In this document: positions 47,011 through 54,963 of the stretch, piece by piece
How the letters are laid out: every line of letters begins with the position of its first letter
Position numbering within the stretch: position 1 is the stretch's first letter
Source: Thalassospira xiamenensis M-5 = DSM 17429
GTDB taxonomy: Bacteria; Pseudomonadota; Alphaproteobacteria; Rhodospirillales; Thalassospiraceae
Reading direction: 5' to 3'
DNA: 64,000 nt
NCBI RefSeq assembly: GCF_000300235.2
Contig: NZ_CP004388.1
Coordinates: 2,877,501 to 2,941,500, forward strand
Program-made: the position numbers and the translations under genes
The notes under the pieces: generated by a model
Seen by the model: the letters and a program-made list of their open reading frames with translations, nothing else
Databases searched by the model: none
Told to the model about the DNA's origin: nothing

Positions 47011-47799
47011 ATGACATCGCCGACGACGCACGATATTCCAGTCGATCTGAGCCCCAGACAAAATGAAATCCTTCACATCATCCGCGATCAGGGATTTGCA
47101 ACTCTTGAAGCTTTGGCCGACATTTTTGAGGTGTCGACACAAACCATTCGTCGCGATGTCATCGACCTCAGCAAACAGGGATTTTTGCAACGTTTTCATG
47201 GCGGCGCAGGCCTGCCCAACAGCATGGTCCGTCTGGGGCATGAACAGAAAAACCGCCTTTCGCCAGAAGCCAAACAACGTATCGGAGAGCGCGCAGCACG
47301 CATGATCCCGAACGGGGCATCTGTATTTCTTGATGTCGGTACCACGGTCGAAGCCCTTGCCCGTGCCCTTGGTAAACATCGTAACCTGCGACTGGTGACC
47401 AACAGCTTGCTGTGCGCTTCAATCGCCTCGGCGCAATCGCATCAGGAGATTCACGTTATCGGTGGCCTTATATACGGCAGCGACGGATCCCTGGTCAGCA
47501 ATGACGCCCCCGCAGCCATTCGACGCTTTGCCTTTGATTACTGCGTGATCGGGTGTTCGGGCTTTGATAAAAATGGCACTCCGCTCGATCATGACAGGCA
47601 AAAGGTCGCGATCAAGAATGCAGCGATCCGCTCGTCACGGCACAGCATCCTGATTGCGGATCAATCGAAATTCCAAGCCCATCCCTTCATGCGAATTGCC
47701 GAAACCACGGATTTCAGTGATTTCGTTACCGACATGATCCCACCACCCCACATCAATGATGCCTTTGAACAGGCAGGGGTCTGCATCACCGTCGTCTGA
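47011..47799 (+). CDS. DeoR/GlpR-family transcriptional regulator
   Basis: 262 residues. N-terminal DeoR helix-turn-helix (about 13-68; VSTQTIRRDVIDLSKQGFLQRFHGG) and a C-terminal DeoR sensor domain with the phosphosugar-type loops DVGTTVEALARAL and GCSGFDKNG. Divergent from the SLOG-type gene and the ABC importer operon, so it most likely controls them in response to a phosphorylated metabolite. Its helix-turn-helix resembles GlpR, and the window contains GlpR-type operators at glpK and glpD, but linkage argues for local control; both remain open. Confidence 0.86.
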   Translation: MTSPTTHDIPVDLSPRQNEILHIIRDQGFATLEALADIFEVSTQTIRRDVIDLSKQGFLQRFHGGAGLPNSMVRLGHEQKNRLSPEAKQRIGERAARMIPNGASVFLDVGTTVEALARALGKHRNLRLVTNSLLCASIASAQSHQEIHVIGGLIYGSDGSLVSNDAPAAIRRFAFDYCVIGCSGFDKNGTPLDHDRQKVAIKNAAIRSSRHSILIADQSKFQAHPFMRIAETTDFSDFVTDMIPPPHINDAFEQAGVCITVV

Positions 47800-47969
47800 T
47801 AGAGAGTGACACCAACACTTCGTAATGCAAGGACATGGCTGTTGCGCAGCAATGCTCCTATGCAACATGGCGCAAATATGCGATTTTAATCGGCACAGGC
47901 AGCAGGCTGTGATAGAAGCCGCAACACAAGATTTCCCGCAGACGACAAAATAGAAAAGACCCGCAAGTG

Positions 47970-49616
47970 ATGAGTAATCAATCGCGCCGTTCCGAATTGC
48001 TGATGCCCGCTGGCTCGCTCGAAAAACTGAAAGTCGCCGTCCTTTATGGGGCTGACGCGGTTTACATGGGCACGCCGGACCTCTCACTTCGGGTCAAAAG
48101 CCAGATGTCGCTTGATGATGTGGTCGAAGGGATCGACTTTGCCCATGAACATGGCGTTCGCGTTTACCTGACGCTGAACCTGTTCTCGCATAACAAGGAT
48201 ATCGACAAGCTGCCGGAATATGTCGACACCGTGCGCAAGGTCCGCCCCGACGGGCTGATCGTTGCCGATCCCGGTGTTTTCATGTTTGTCCGTGAACATG
48301 CACCGGAACTTGACCTGCATGTTTCGACACAGGCCAATGTCTGTTCGTGGCAGTCGGTCAAATTCTGGCAAAGCATCGGTGCCAAACTGGTCGTTCTGGG
48401 CCGCGAGGTTTCCTACGAGGAACTGACCGAAATCCGCGCCAAATGCCAGGACATCAAGATCGAGGCCTTCGTGCATGGCTCGATGTGCATGACCTATTCC
48501 GGGCGTTGCCTGTTGTCGAACTTCATGGCCGAACGCGGCGCCAATCAGGGGGCATGTGCCAATTCGTGCCGCTGGAAATACAAAGTCCACATGAAGCTCA
48601 AGGACGGCACGGTCAAGGAACTCAAACTGACCGAAGAAAACCTCGAAATGTTTGACTTCTTCCTTGAAGAAGACATGCGTCCGGGCGAACTGATGGAAAT
48701 TCAGGAAGACGAACGCGGCTCCTACATCCTCAATTCGCGCGATCTTTGCATCATGCCGAAGCTCGAAGATTACCTGAAAATCGGTGTCGATAGCCTCAAG
48801 GTCGAAGGCCGCGGCAAAAGCCCCTATTACGCGGGGCTGGTTGCACGTGCGTATCGGATGGCCATTGATGACTGGTACAAGGACCCGGAAAACTGGTCTG
48901 CCGAAGAATATATGAAGGAACTGGCGACCATCCCGAACCGTGGCTATACGTTGGCATTCCATGATGGCCGTCTGACCAATTATGCACATGGCTATGACAG
49001 TAATACCAATGTGTCCGATTGGGAATTTGCCGGGATGATTGAAGAAGTCGAAGACGACGCCTTCATCATGTCGGTCAAAAACCGCATGCTGCCCGGCGAT
49101 GTGATCGAAATCGTCCCGCCGCGCTCGCGCCAGACCATTTTCATCCGCATGTATGAATTCATTGATGCTGCCACCGGCAAGGTCGGCGAAGCGGTGCATG
49201 CCAACACCCATCCGCGCATCCGCCTGCCGTTCTCCCTGTTTGAACAGGAAGACCCTGAATTCCTGAAGCGCGAAATCCTGCCGATGACCATCGTGCGCAA
49301 GGAAAAGGCCCTGTCCGAAGACGAATGGCAACGCCTGAAACTTGATCAGGAAGGCCACAAGATAGAAATGGGCAAAGGCAACGAAGAACGCTATGACGCC
49401 AAACGCGAAGCGCTTCAGAGCGCCCTTGATGACCGCCAGAAAGAACGCTCTTTCAGAACGCCCCGCATCGGCACCAAGGGTTGCTGCGGCCGTGGCTGCA
49501 ACGGTTGCCTGATCTTCTGGCACGATGAAAGCTACGCCAAGGCGCGTGACATTCTTGCCAAACGCAAACAGGGCGAGATGCTCGAAAAAGACGGCAAAAC
49601 GATTGCGGCTGAATAA
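47970..49616 (+). CDS. U32-family protein (TrhP/YegQ-like tRNA hydroxylation factor)
   Basis: 549 residues. N-terminal U32 domain (ELLMPAGSLEKLKVAVLYGADAVY, then MCMTYSGRCLLSNF with conserved cysteines and CANSCRWKY) and the U32 C-terminal domain. A Cys-rich tail motif CCGRGCNGCLIFWHD near residue 510 could hold an iron-sulfur cluster. Escherichia coli TrhP uses prephenate-dependent chemistry to hydroxylate U34 of certain tRNAs; the older label is collagenase-like peptidase. A GTG at 47967 immediately precedes the ATG and is an alternative start. Followed by a terminator. Confidence 0.86.
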   Translation: MSNQSRRSELLMPAGSLEKLKVAVLYGADAVYMGTPDLSLRVKSQMSLDDVVEGIDFAHEHGVRVYLTLNLFSHNKDIDKLPEYVDTVRKVRPDGLIVADPGVFMFVREHAPELDLHVSTQANVCSWQSVKFWQSIGAKLVVLGREVSYEELTEIRAKCQDIKIEAFVHGSMCMTYSGRCLLSNFMAERGANQGACANSCRWKYKVHMKLKDGTVKELKLTEENLEMFDFFLEEDMRPGELMEIQEDERGSYILNSRDLCIMPKLEDYLKIGVDSLKVEGRGKSPYYAGLVARAYRMAIDDWYKDPENWSAEEYMKELATIPNRGYTLAFHDGRLTNYAHGYDSNTNVSDWEFAGMIEEVEDDAFIMSVKNRMLPGDVIEIVPPRSRQTIFIRMYEFIDAATGKVGEAVHANTHPRIRLPFSLFEQEDPEFLKREILPMTIVRKEKALSEDEWQRLKLDQEGHKIEMGKGNEERYDAKREALQSALDDRQKERSFRTPRIGTKGCCGRGCNGCLIFWHDESYAKARDILAKRKQGEMLEKDGKTIAAE

Positions 49617-49640
49617 GCTCGCGCCAAGCCCGAAGACAGA

Positions 49641-49666
49641 AATGGCAGTCTGATCAGGCTGCCGTT
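49641..49666 (+). terminator. Terminator of the U32 gene
   Basis: AATGGCAG pairs with CTGCCGTT (one G-U) over a 10-nt loop, followed by TTCTTTTG. Confidence 0.75.
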
Positions 49667-49675
49667 TTCTTTTGA

Positions 49676-50269
49676 CTACCTGATTGCCTTTTCGGCCTGT
49701 TGCTCCAGCTTGTCGATCCGGCGCAAGCCCAGCCAGCCCAAGGCAAGAAACATAACAAGCAGGATCGGACTGAGCAGCGTCAGATTGCGTTCCAGAAGTT
49801 CCGACATCCCCTCGCCCAAGACGTATCCAAGCGCAAAGAACGCTCCGATCCATATCAGGATCGAGATGATGCTCAGAGGCAGGAACCGCATGAATGACAT
49901 GGAACTCATGCCGACCGGAAACACACTGATCGAGCGGATGGTGTTGGGATAGCGACACAGCATGATATAGGCGACACCATAATGCTCGAACAGGCGCATG
50001 GTTTTGCCCAACCACTTTGAAAACGAGTCAGGAAGTTTTCTGACAATCGCATCGCCGTATTTCCGGCCCAGCCAAAAGCGCACCATGTCTCCGACAAATG
50101 CGCCGGAAATCATCGCAGCCATGGATGGCCCGATCAGAAGGCTTTCGGATACGACAAAGATGCCGACAAAAACCGGCAGGATGCTAGCCTTGCTGACGCA
50201 ATAGGTAAAGATCAGCGTATAGACCAGTTGCTGATGATCCTGAATCCAAAGATTTATTGTCTCGAACAC
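49676..50269 (-). CDS. DedA-family membrane protein
   Basis: 197 residues with four to five hydrophobic segments. The DedA signature region is visible as GAFVGDMVRFWLGRKYG (about 56-72) and FLRFLPLSIISILIW-like segments later. The family works in lipid carrier (undecaprenyl phosphate or phospholipid) flipping and envelope homeostasis. Ends with a Leu/Glu-rich cytoplasmic tail. Stands alone on the minus strand, convergent with the U32 gene. Confidence 0.86.
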   Translation of the reverse strand: MFETINLWIQDHQQLVYTLIFTYCVSKASILPVFVGIFVVSESLLIGPSMAAMISGAFVGDMVRFWLGRKYGDAIVRKLPDSFSKWLGKTMRLFEHYGVAYIMLCRYPNTIRSISVFPVGMSSMSFMRFLPLSIISILIWIGAFFALGYVLGEGMSELLERNLTLLSPILLVMFLALGWLGLRRIDKLEQQAEKAIR

Positions 50270-50355
50270 GTCCGCACTCGCCCGACTGCCCCAAAGATAA
50301 GAAGGTTTCTAGATCAGTCAGGTCATATAAGCGAGTGTGCGGCTTCACACTATCA

Positions 50356-50937
50356 TTAAGTCTCTTCGGATGTTTTGCCATCCAGAGGTTCACACCCCAG
50401 TGTGATCACAGAATTAAATACGTGACAAGCAAGGTGAGCTATGTGGCTTTGTAGCTCCGTGAGAAGTGCAACATCAATTGCGGTCTCAAATCTCCTCAGC
50501 TTTCGATCCACATAAAACACTTCAGACTGCCCTCTACTATCCGGCGCTCTCCAAGACCCGTGGCATAGTGGATTTCTGTAGGCAGCAACTTTCTTCAGCT
50601 CGTCGATTAACTCATCAATCATCAAAATCCGAACATTTTGATGAGCACGCACTGCATTTTCAAAATCAACGATTAGTTTCCCTAAAGGATCATACAAAGC
50701 CTTCGCTAACGTCAATTCCCATTTATCTAGCGCTTCTTCAGCTTGCTCTTCAGGAGCTTTCTTTGCTCCTGTTATGGCGGAAATAGCATGTCCAAGTCTT
50801 TCTTCCAAAAACCCGAATGAAGCAATCACACGACCTAACTGTTCCCAAAGTTCAGGAGGATGTCTATGCGTAGGAAACTGAGCAGGTTGGCTAGATGGAT
50901 CACAATCCAAGAGCTTGGGTTTATGCTTAGGCTCCAT
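50356..50937 (-). CDS. Orphan protein with a HEPN-like RN(x)3H motif
   Basis: 193 residues, mostly helical, not assigned to a named family. The sequence AAYRNPLCHGSW (about 117-128) fits the R-x4-6-H signature of HEPN domains, many of which are RNases of toxin, phage-defence or RNA-processing systems. The segment WEQLGRVIASFGFLEERLGHAISAITG near the N terminus suits the first HEPN helix. The gene is visibly more AT-rich than its neighbours and has no partner: no nucleotidyltransferase (MNT) gene is adjacent. Possibly acquired. Toxicity or RNase activity is not shown by sequence. Confidence 0.65.
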   Translation of the reverse strand: MEPKHKPKLLDCDPSSQPAQFPTHRHPPELWEQLGRVIASFGFLEERLGHAISAITGAKKAPEEQAEEALDKWELTLAKALYDPLGKLIVDFENAVRAHQNVRILMIDELIDELKKVAAYRNPLCHGSWRAPDSRGQSEVFYVDRKLRRFETAIDVALLTELQSHIAHLACHVFNSVITLGCEPLDGKTSEET

Positions 50938-50971
50938 TTAAGACCACCCTACACAAGTGATTAAGCTTCGG

Positions 50972-51385
50972 TCACACGATTTCAAACCGGATCGGCTGAG
51001 CACCTTCCCAAAGCGTCATCTTGCCGAGCTTCTCAAGGTCCTCAAAATTGCTGATGACCGTGATGAAATGGTTGCCCGCAAGCTGGCCGACCTTGGATGC
51101 AAAATGCACACCGCCATAGGCCAGCAGGATTTCGGTTTCGCTGATCCCGCCGGGATAGAGGATGATCTGGCCCGGAGCCGGAAAACTGGTATGGTTTTCG
51201 TAACCGACACCAAACTGATAATCGCCAAGCGGCATCCACACGCCCTCGCCGCTCCATCGGACATGGACGGCTTTGCTTTCAAACGGCATGCGATCCATGA
51301 ACGCCTTGCAGGTTTGCGGCGCCTTGTCGATTTCAAGCCCCCCGTCAAAGGTAAAAGGGCCAGCGGTGATTTTAATCTTGGTCAT
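50972..51385 (-). CDS. DUF3830 family protein
   Basis: 137 residues, cyclophilin-like beta-rich sequence of the DUF3830 type (GVWMPLGDYQFGVGYENHTSFPAPGQIILYPGG in pieces). No signal peptide. The start at 51385 is preferred since the upstream in-frame ATG at 51424 falls inside the transporter gene. It follows that gene by 11 bp on the same strand, so the two are probably co-transcribed. Biochemical function is unknown. Confidence 0.75.
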   Translation of the reverse strand: MTKIKITAGPFTFDGGLEIDKAPQTCKAFMDRMPFESKAVHVRWSGEGVWMPLGDYQFGVGYENHTSFPAPGQIILYPGGISETEILLAYGGVHFASKVGQLAGNHFITVISNFEDLEKLGKMTLWEGAQPIRFEIV

Positions 51386-51396
51386 GATAAATCCAT

Positions 51397-52623
51397 TCAA
51401 ACAAATAGCATGATCCAGCCCCACGCAAACGCAAGACTGATCAGGGTAACCGGGATGCCGATGCGGGCATAATCGCCAAAGCCGATGGTAATACCGGCGG
51501 CACGGGCCTGTTCGACCGCAATGATATTGGCAACCGAACCGACAATTAAAAAGTTGCCCGACAATGTGCTGAAAACCGCAAGCCCATGCAACAGCTCCGG
51601 CGTCCAGTCCGGGCCAAGCGACAGCAACATCATGACCAACGGCACATTGCCAATCGTGTTACTGCCCGCAAGCGAAAGGGTTGCCAGCACCGCCGGATTA
51701 TCAATCCGAAGCCCGGACAAAGCATCACGGAAAAACGCGGCAATAGCATCATCCCCGGCCATTGCCCCGGTAACGATGAACAGCCCGCAAAACAGGGCCA
51801 GCAAATGCCAGTCGACTCTGCCCAGCACCTGATCAGTGCCAAGCCTTCGGCTGAGCAACAGCACGGCCACAATCAGCAGTGACCAAAGGGCGCGGTCCTC
51901 GACAAAGATAAAAATCGCAATTACCGCAAGGGTCGCCGCCACCGCCTTGATCAGCATCAGCCGGTCAAGGATGATCGCAGTGCCTTCGTCCAGCGCCGAG
52001 CCGTTTGGCACCGGATCAAACGCGGCCCGTGTCATCGGCCCAAAGCCAATCACGCCATAGACAATTAAAAGCCCGATCAGGGCGGGCACTCCGCACGCCA
52101 AAAGGAAGGCGGTAAAATCAAGCTGCCCGAATTCGGCAATCATCAGGTTCTGCGGATTGCCGATCAATGTCGCGGCCGATCCGGCATTGGCCGCACACGC
52201 CACCGCAATCACATAAGGACGCGGATCAAGCCTGCGTGCCATCACCCCCTGTATCAGGATCGGCGTCACCGCCCAGACGACAACATCGTTGGTCATCACC
52301 GCCGACAGGCCGCCACAAATTGCAATCACCCCGGCCAGAAGCCCGCGCGGAGTCAAATCAAGATGGGTGATCCGGCTACCGATCCAGTCAAAGAAACCGC
52401 TGGCGGCATATTGCGATGACAACACCATCAGGGTCAGCAAAACCGAAAGTGTCGCGAAATCGACCGATGCGAGTGCCGCATCCCCATCAACCGCGCCGCT
52501 TAACAAAAGCACCAGCGCCCCGATCAGCGCAATCCCCGTGCGATTGATCGCAAGCCCCGGCCAACGCCCCAGCGCCATGCCGATGTAGACTCCGCCAAAT
52601 ACGGCAACAACCAGCCAGTCCAA
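51397..52623 (-). CDS. SLC13/ArsB-NhaD superfamily anion permease
   Basis: 408 residues with about eleven hydrophobic segments in two inverted halves. Ion-transporter superfamily hallmarks are AVMTNDVVVWAVTPI in the first half and NTIGNVPLVMMLLSL in the second, with the helix-breaking GNPQN loop. Substrates of the superfamily include dicarboxylates, sulfate, arsenite and Na+/H+. Which applies is not evident. First gene of a two-gene unit with DUF3830. Confidence 0.83.
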   Translation of the reverse strand: MDWLVVAVFGGVYIGMALGRWPGLAINRTGIALIGALVLLLSGAVDGDAALASVDFATLSVLLTLMVLSSQYAASGFFDWIGSRITHLDLTPRGLLAGVIAICGGLSAVMTNDVVVWAVTPILIQGVMARRLDPRPYVIAVACAANAGSAATLIGNPQNLMIAEFGQLDFTAFLLACGVPALIGLLIVYGVIGFGPMTRAAFDPVPNGSALDEGTAIILDRLMLIKAVAATLAVIAIFIFVEDRALWSLLIVAVLLLSRRLGTDQVLGRVDWHLLALFCGLFIVTGAMAGDDAIAAFFRDALSGLRIDNPAVLATLSLAGSNTIGNVPLVMMLLSLGPDWTPELLHGLAVFSTLSGNFLIVGSVANIIAVEQARAAGITIGFGDYARIGIPVTLISLAFAWGWIMLFV

Positions 52624-52881
52624 TCCGTGTCATCCTGTTTAAATTCGGCGCGCAATAGCCGCCTGTTATTTACCGCTACTCTGGTAATCGGACGCGGTCA
52701 ATCACATCTCGGGCAGGCTGCGGGATATGCACAAATTGCAATGCCCCATGTTGAAATCCGATAAATCACCTTCTTGCCAATCCCAAAACCGGCCTTTCGC
52801 GCCATTTTGTGCGAAGCAACATGCTTTGTTCGACGTTTCTGCGGTTGTTCCATGACAAAACGCCATAAAATTTCACTTGCA
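52624..52881. other. Intergenic region with ornithine decarboxylase promoter
   Basis: About 260 bp with no convincing gene. It separates the divergent anion permease gene from the structured odc leader, so it should contain both promoters. I see no clear operator. Confidence 0.4.
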
Positions 52882-53210
52882 CGTGGAGTTTAACAGGCGT
52901 ACATCGCGACTTGCCCAAAGTCGCACGTGCCTGTGGTGGTCCTGCTTATGGAACCCTGTAGGACTTACTTAAAGCAACGACGGTGTAGGGCTTTTTTGGT
53001 CTCAGGTGGTTGTCCAAATACCACCGACACTGAAGAGGCACACCATCATTGCCCTACGTGCGGACGGGAAACTCCCATCCATAGCGAGGCAAAAAGTTTC
53101 GCAAGTTCCGGTAGGCACCGGAGCTTATCAGCCTGTCGGTAGTCCGCGTTACTGCGCCTCCACCGCGCCTAAACGCATCAGGTACCGCAAGCTGCCATAT
53201 CGTGGAATGG
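52882..53210 (+). ncRNA. Structured leader of ornithine decarboxylase mRNA (speF-type motif)
   Basis: Roughly 330 nt packed with hairpins directly before the decarboxylase gene. Perfect pairs include GCGACTT/AAGTCGC (52906-52924) inside CAGGC/GCCTG (52894-52933), GTCCT/AGGAC (52939-52964), the long-range GTAGGGC (52985) with GCCCTAC (53051) enclosing GGTGGT/ACCACC (53005-53025), and TCCGGT/ACCGGA (53107-53122). Alphaproteobacteria are known to carry a conserved speF RNA motif at this position, so identity is likely; boundaries are approximate. No convincing leader peptide was settled on. Confidence 0.68.
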
Positions 53211-53222
53211 GAGAACGCCCCA

Positions 53223-54356
53223 ATGGCAACGCAGCGTATTATCGATTTTCTCGCCCAGAACCGACCGGAAGGTCCGTGCCTGGTCGTCGACCTTGACGTG
53301 GTTCAGCGTAACTACGAAACCTTCACCCGTGCCCTGCCGGATTCCCGCATTTTCTATGCGGTCAAGGCAAACCCGGCACCGGAAGTTCTCAGCCTGCTTG
53401 CCGATCTAGGTAGCAACTTCGACACTGCATCCGTGCCCGAAATCGAAATGGCGATGGCCGCAGGTGCGAGCCCAGAGCGTATTTCGTTTGGCAACACCAT
53501 CAAGAAAGAACGCGACATTGCGCGTGCCTACGAAATGGGTGTTCGTCTGTTCGCCGTTGATTGCGTGGAAGAAGTCGAAAAGATTGCCCGTGTTGCGCCG
53601 GCTTCGCGTGTGTTCTGCCGTATCCTGACCGACGGCGAAGGTGCCGAATGGCCGCTGTCGCGCAAATTCGGTTGCGCGCCGAGCATGGCGCTTGAAGTAC
53701 TCGAACATGCCCATCACATGGGTCTGGACGCCTATGGCGTTTCCTTCCATGTCGGATCGCAGCAGTGCAATCTTGATGCTTGGAACATCGCCCTTGCAGA
53801 AGCCTCTTCGATTTTCCGCACCCTGGCCGAAAAGGGCATCGTCCTTCGCATGGTCAATATGGGCGGCGGTTTCCCGACCCGTTATCTGCGCGACGTTCCG
53901 GCAACCGAAGCATACGGTGCTGCAATCATCGACGCGCTTCACAACCATTTCGGCAATCACATGCCCGAAACCATCATCGAACCGGGCCGTGGCATGGTTG
54001 GCGATGCAGGCGTGATCAAAGCTGAAGTCGTTCTGATTTCGCGCAAACATGCCGATGACGATGTGCGTTGGGTTTACCTTGATATCGGTAAATTCGGCGG
54101 CCTTGCCGAAACCATGGACGAGGCAATCCGTTATCCGATCACCACGATCCATGACGGCGGCGATGTTGCACCGTGCGTTCTTGCAGGTCCGACCTGTGAT
54201 TCGGCCGACGTACTCTACGAAAAGAAACCCTACGACCTGCCGGTTGCACTGACAATCGGTGACGAGGTTCTGATCGAAGCAACCGGTGCTTATACCACCA
54301 CTTATGCCTCGGTGGCGTTCAACGGTTTCGCACCGCTGACCGCCTATGTGATCTAG
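53223..54356 (+). CDS. odc: Ornithine (or lysine/ornithine) decarboxylase, fold type III
   Basis: Makes putrescine from ornithine, with lysine to cadaverine possible. 377 residues, eukaryotic-type ODC. The PLP lysine lies in YAVKANPAP, followed by FGNTIK, HVGSQ, GGGFP and EPGRG (phosphate binding), and the second-subunit cysteine in GPTCDSADV. The start at 53223 has GGGAGAAC upstream. It follows a long structured leader. The GNAT gene starts 11 bp after the stop, so the two form an operon. Confidence 0.93.
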   Translation: MATQRIIDFLAQNRPEGPCLVVDLDVVQRNYETFTRALPDSRIFYAVKANPAPEVLSLLADLGSNFDTASVPEIEMAMAAGASPERISFGNTIKKERDIARAYEMGVRLFAVDCVEEVEKIARVAPASRVFCRILTDGEGAEWPLSRKFGCAPSMALEVLEHAHHMGLDAYGVSFHVGSQQCNLDAWNIALAEASSIFRTLAEKGIVLRMVNMGGGFPTRYLRDVPATEAYGAAIIDALHNHFGNHMPETIIEPGRGMVGDAGVIKAEVVLISRKHADDDVRWVYLDIGKFGGLAETMDEAIRYPITTIHDGGDVAPCVLAGPTCDSADVLYEKKPYDLPVALTIGDEVLIEATGAYTTTYASVAFNGFAPLTAYVI

Positions 54357-54367
54357 GGATCGCATCA

Positions 54368-54874
54368 ATGATCGTGATTGATCGCGAAAACAGCCTTTCG
54401 CACGTTGAACGTGAAAAGCTGCTTGATCGCGTCATGGGTCCGGCGCGCTTTCAGAAATCGTCTGAATTGCTGCGTCGTGGCCGCCTTCCGGCTGACGGTC
54501 TGGCGTTTGTCGCCTTTGATGGCAAACACATGATCGGAACTGTCCGGTTGTGGAATGTCAAAGCCGGTGACAGCGGATCTTCGCTGTTGCTGGGGCCGCT
54601 TGCGGTTGAAAAGGCCTATAACGGCTCGGGCGTTGGTGCGGGTTTGATGTATGCGGCGCTCAATGCTGCACAGTCAGCCGGGCACCAGTCAGTTCTGCTG
54701 GTCGGCGACCCGGATTATTACGCGCGCTTCGGCTTCCATGCGGCCCCTGCCAACGGGCTTCTGATGCCCGGACATTTTGATCGCCACCGGTTCCTTGGCA
54801 TCAATCTTGGCAATGGCGATGCCCTTTCAGGTTCCACGGGCATCCTTCGGGCCACTGGCCAGATGACACATTAA
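54368..54874 (+). CDS. GNAT-family N-acetyltransferase
   Basis: 168 residues. The acetyl-CoA loop is visible as LGPLAVEKAYNGSGVGAGLM (about 77-96, a form of Q/RxxGxG/A), with the preceding beta-strand region IGTVRLW. Resembles YhbS-type predicted acetyltransferases. It is co-transcribed with ornithine decarboxylase (11-bp gap), which makes a polyamine or related amine a tempting substrate, but this is only inference. Followed by a strong terminator. Confidence 0.83.
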   Translation: MIVIDRENSLSHVEREKLLDRVMGPARFQKSSELLRRGRLPADGLAFVAFDGKHMIGTVRLWNVKAGDSGSSLLLGPLAVEKAYNGSGVGAGLMYAALNAAQSAGHQSVLLVGDPDYYARFGFHAAPANGLLMPGHFDRHRFLGINLGNGDALSGSTGILRATGQMTH

Positions 54875-54912
54875 GATGGCACATTGATAAAACCGACCTT
54901 AATCTGATAAAA

Positions 54913-54940
54913 AAGCCCCGCAGCCGATGCTGCGGGGCTT
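54913..54940 (+). terminator. Terminator after the decarboxylase-GNAT operon
   Basis: AAGCCCCGCAGC and GCTGCGGGGCTT pair perfectly around CGAT. The 3' bases CTCTGTTG are only moderately T-rich; the A-run on the other side suits the convergent lipoprotein gene. Confidence 0.82.
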
Positions 54941-54963
54941 CTCTGTTGCGGGCTTTTCGATCA

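Noticed and set aside
47967-50015. A 640-residue open frame on the minus strand opposite the U32 gene
   Set aside because: It is antisense to a gene with clear U32 motifs and shows no family features; long shadows are common at this GC content.
50356-50937. A toxin-antitoxin (HEPN/MNT) module
   Set aside because: No nucleotidyltransferase gene on either side, so only the HEPN-like motif is claimed.
52748-52855. A 35-codon frame near the start of the odc upstream region, considered as a leader peptide
   Set aside because: No ribosome site and it lies before the structured leader.
52927-53142. A 71-codon frame inside the speF-type leader, with an internal CPTCG motif
   Set aside because: Weak ribosome site and complete overlap with paired RNA segments; the motif is most likely chance. 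A short leader peptide is not excluded.
53406-54368. A 320-codon frame opposite ornithine decarboxylase
   Set aside because: Antisense shadow of a well-supported gene.
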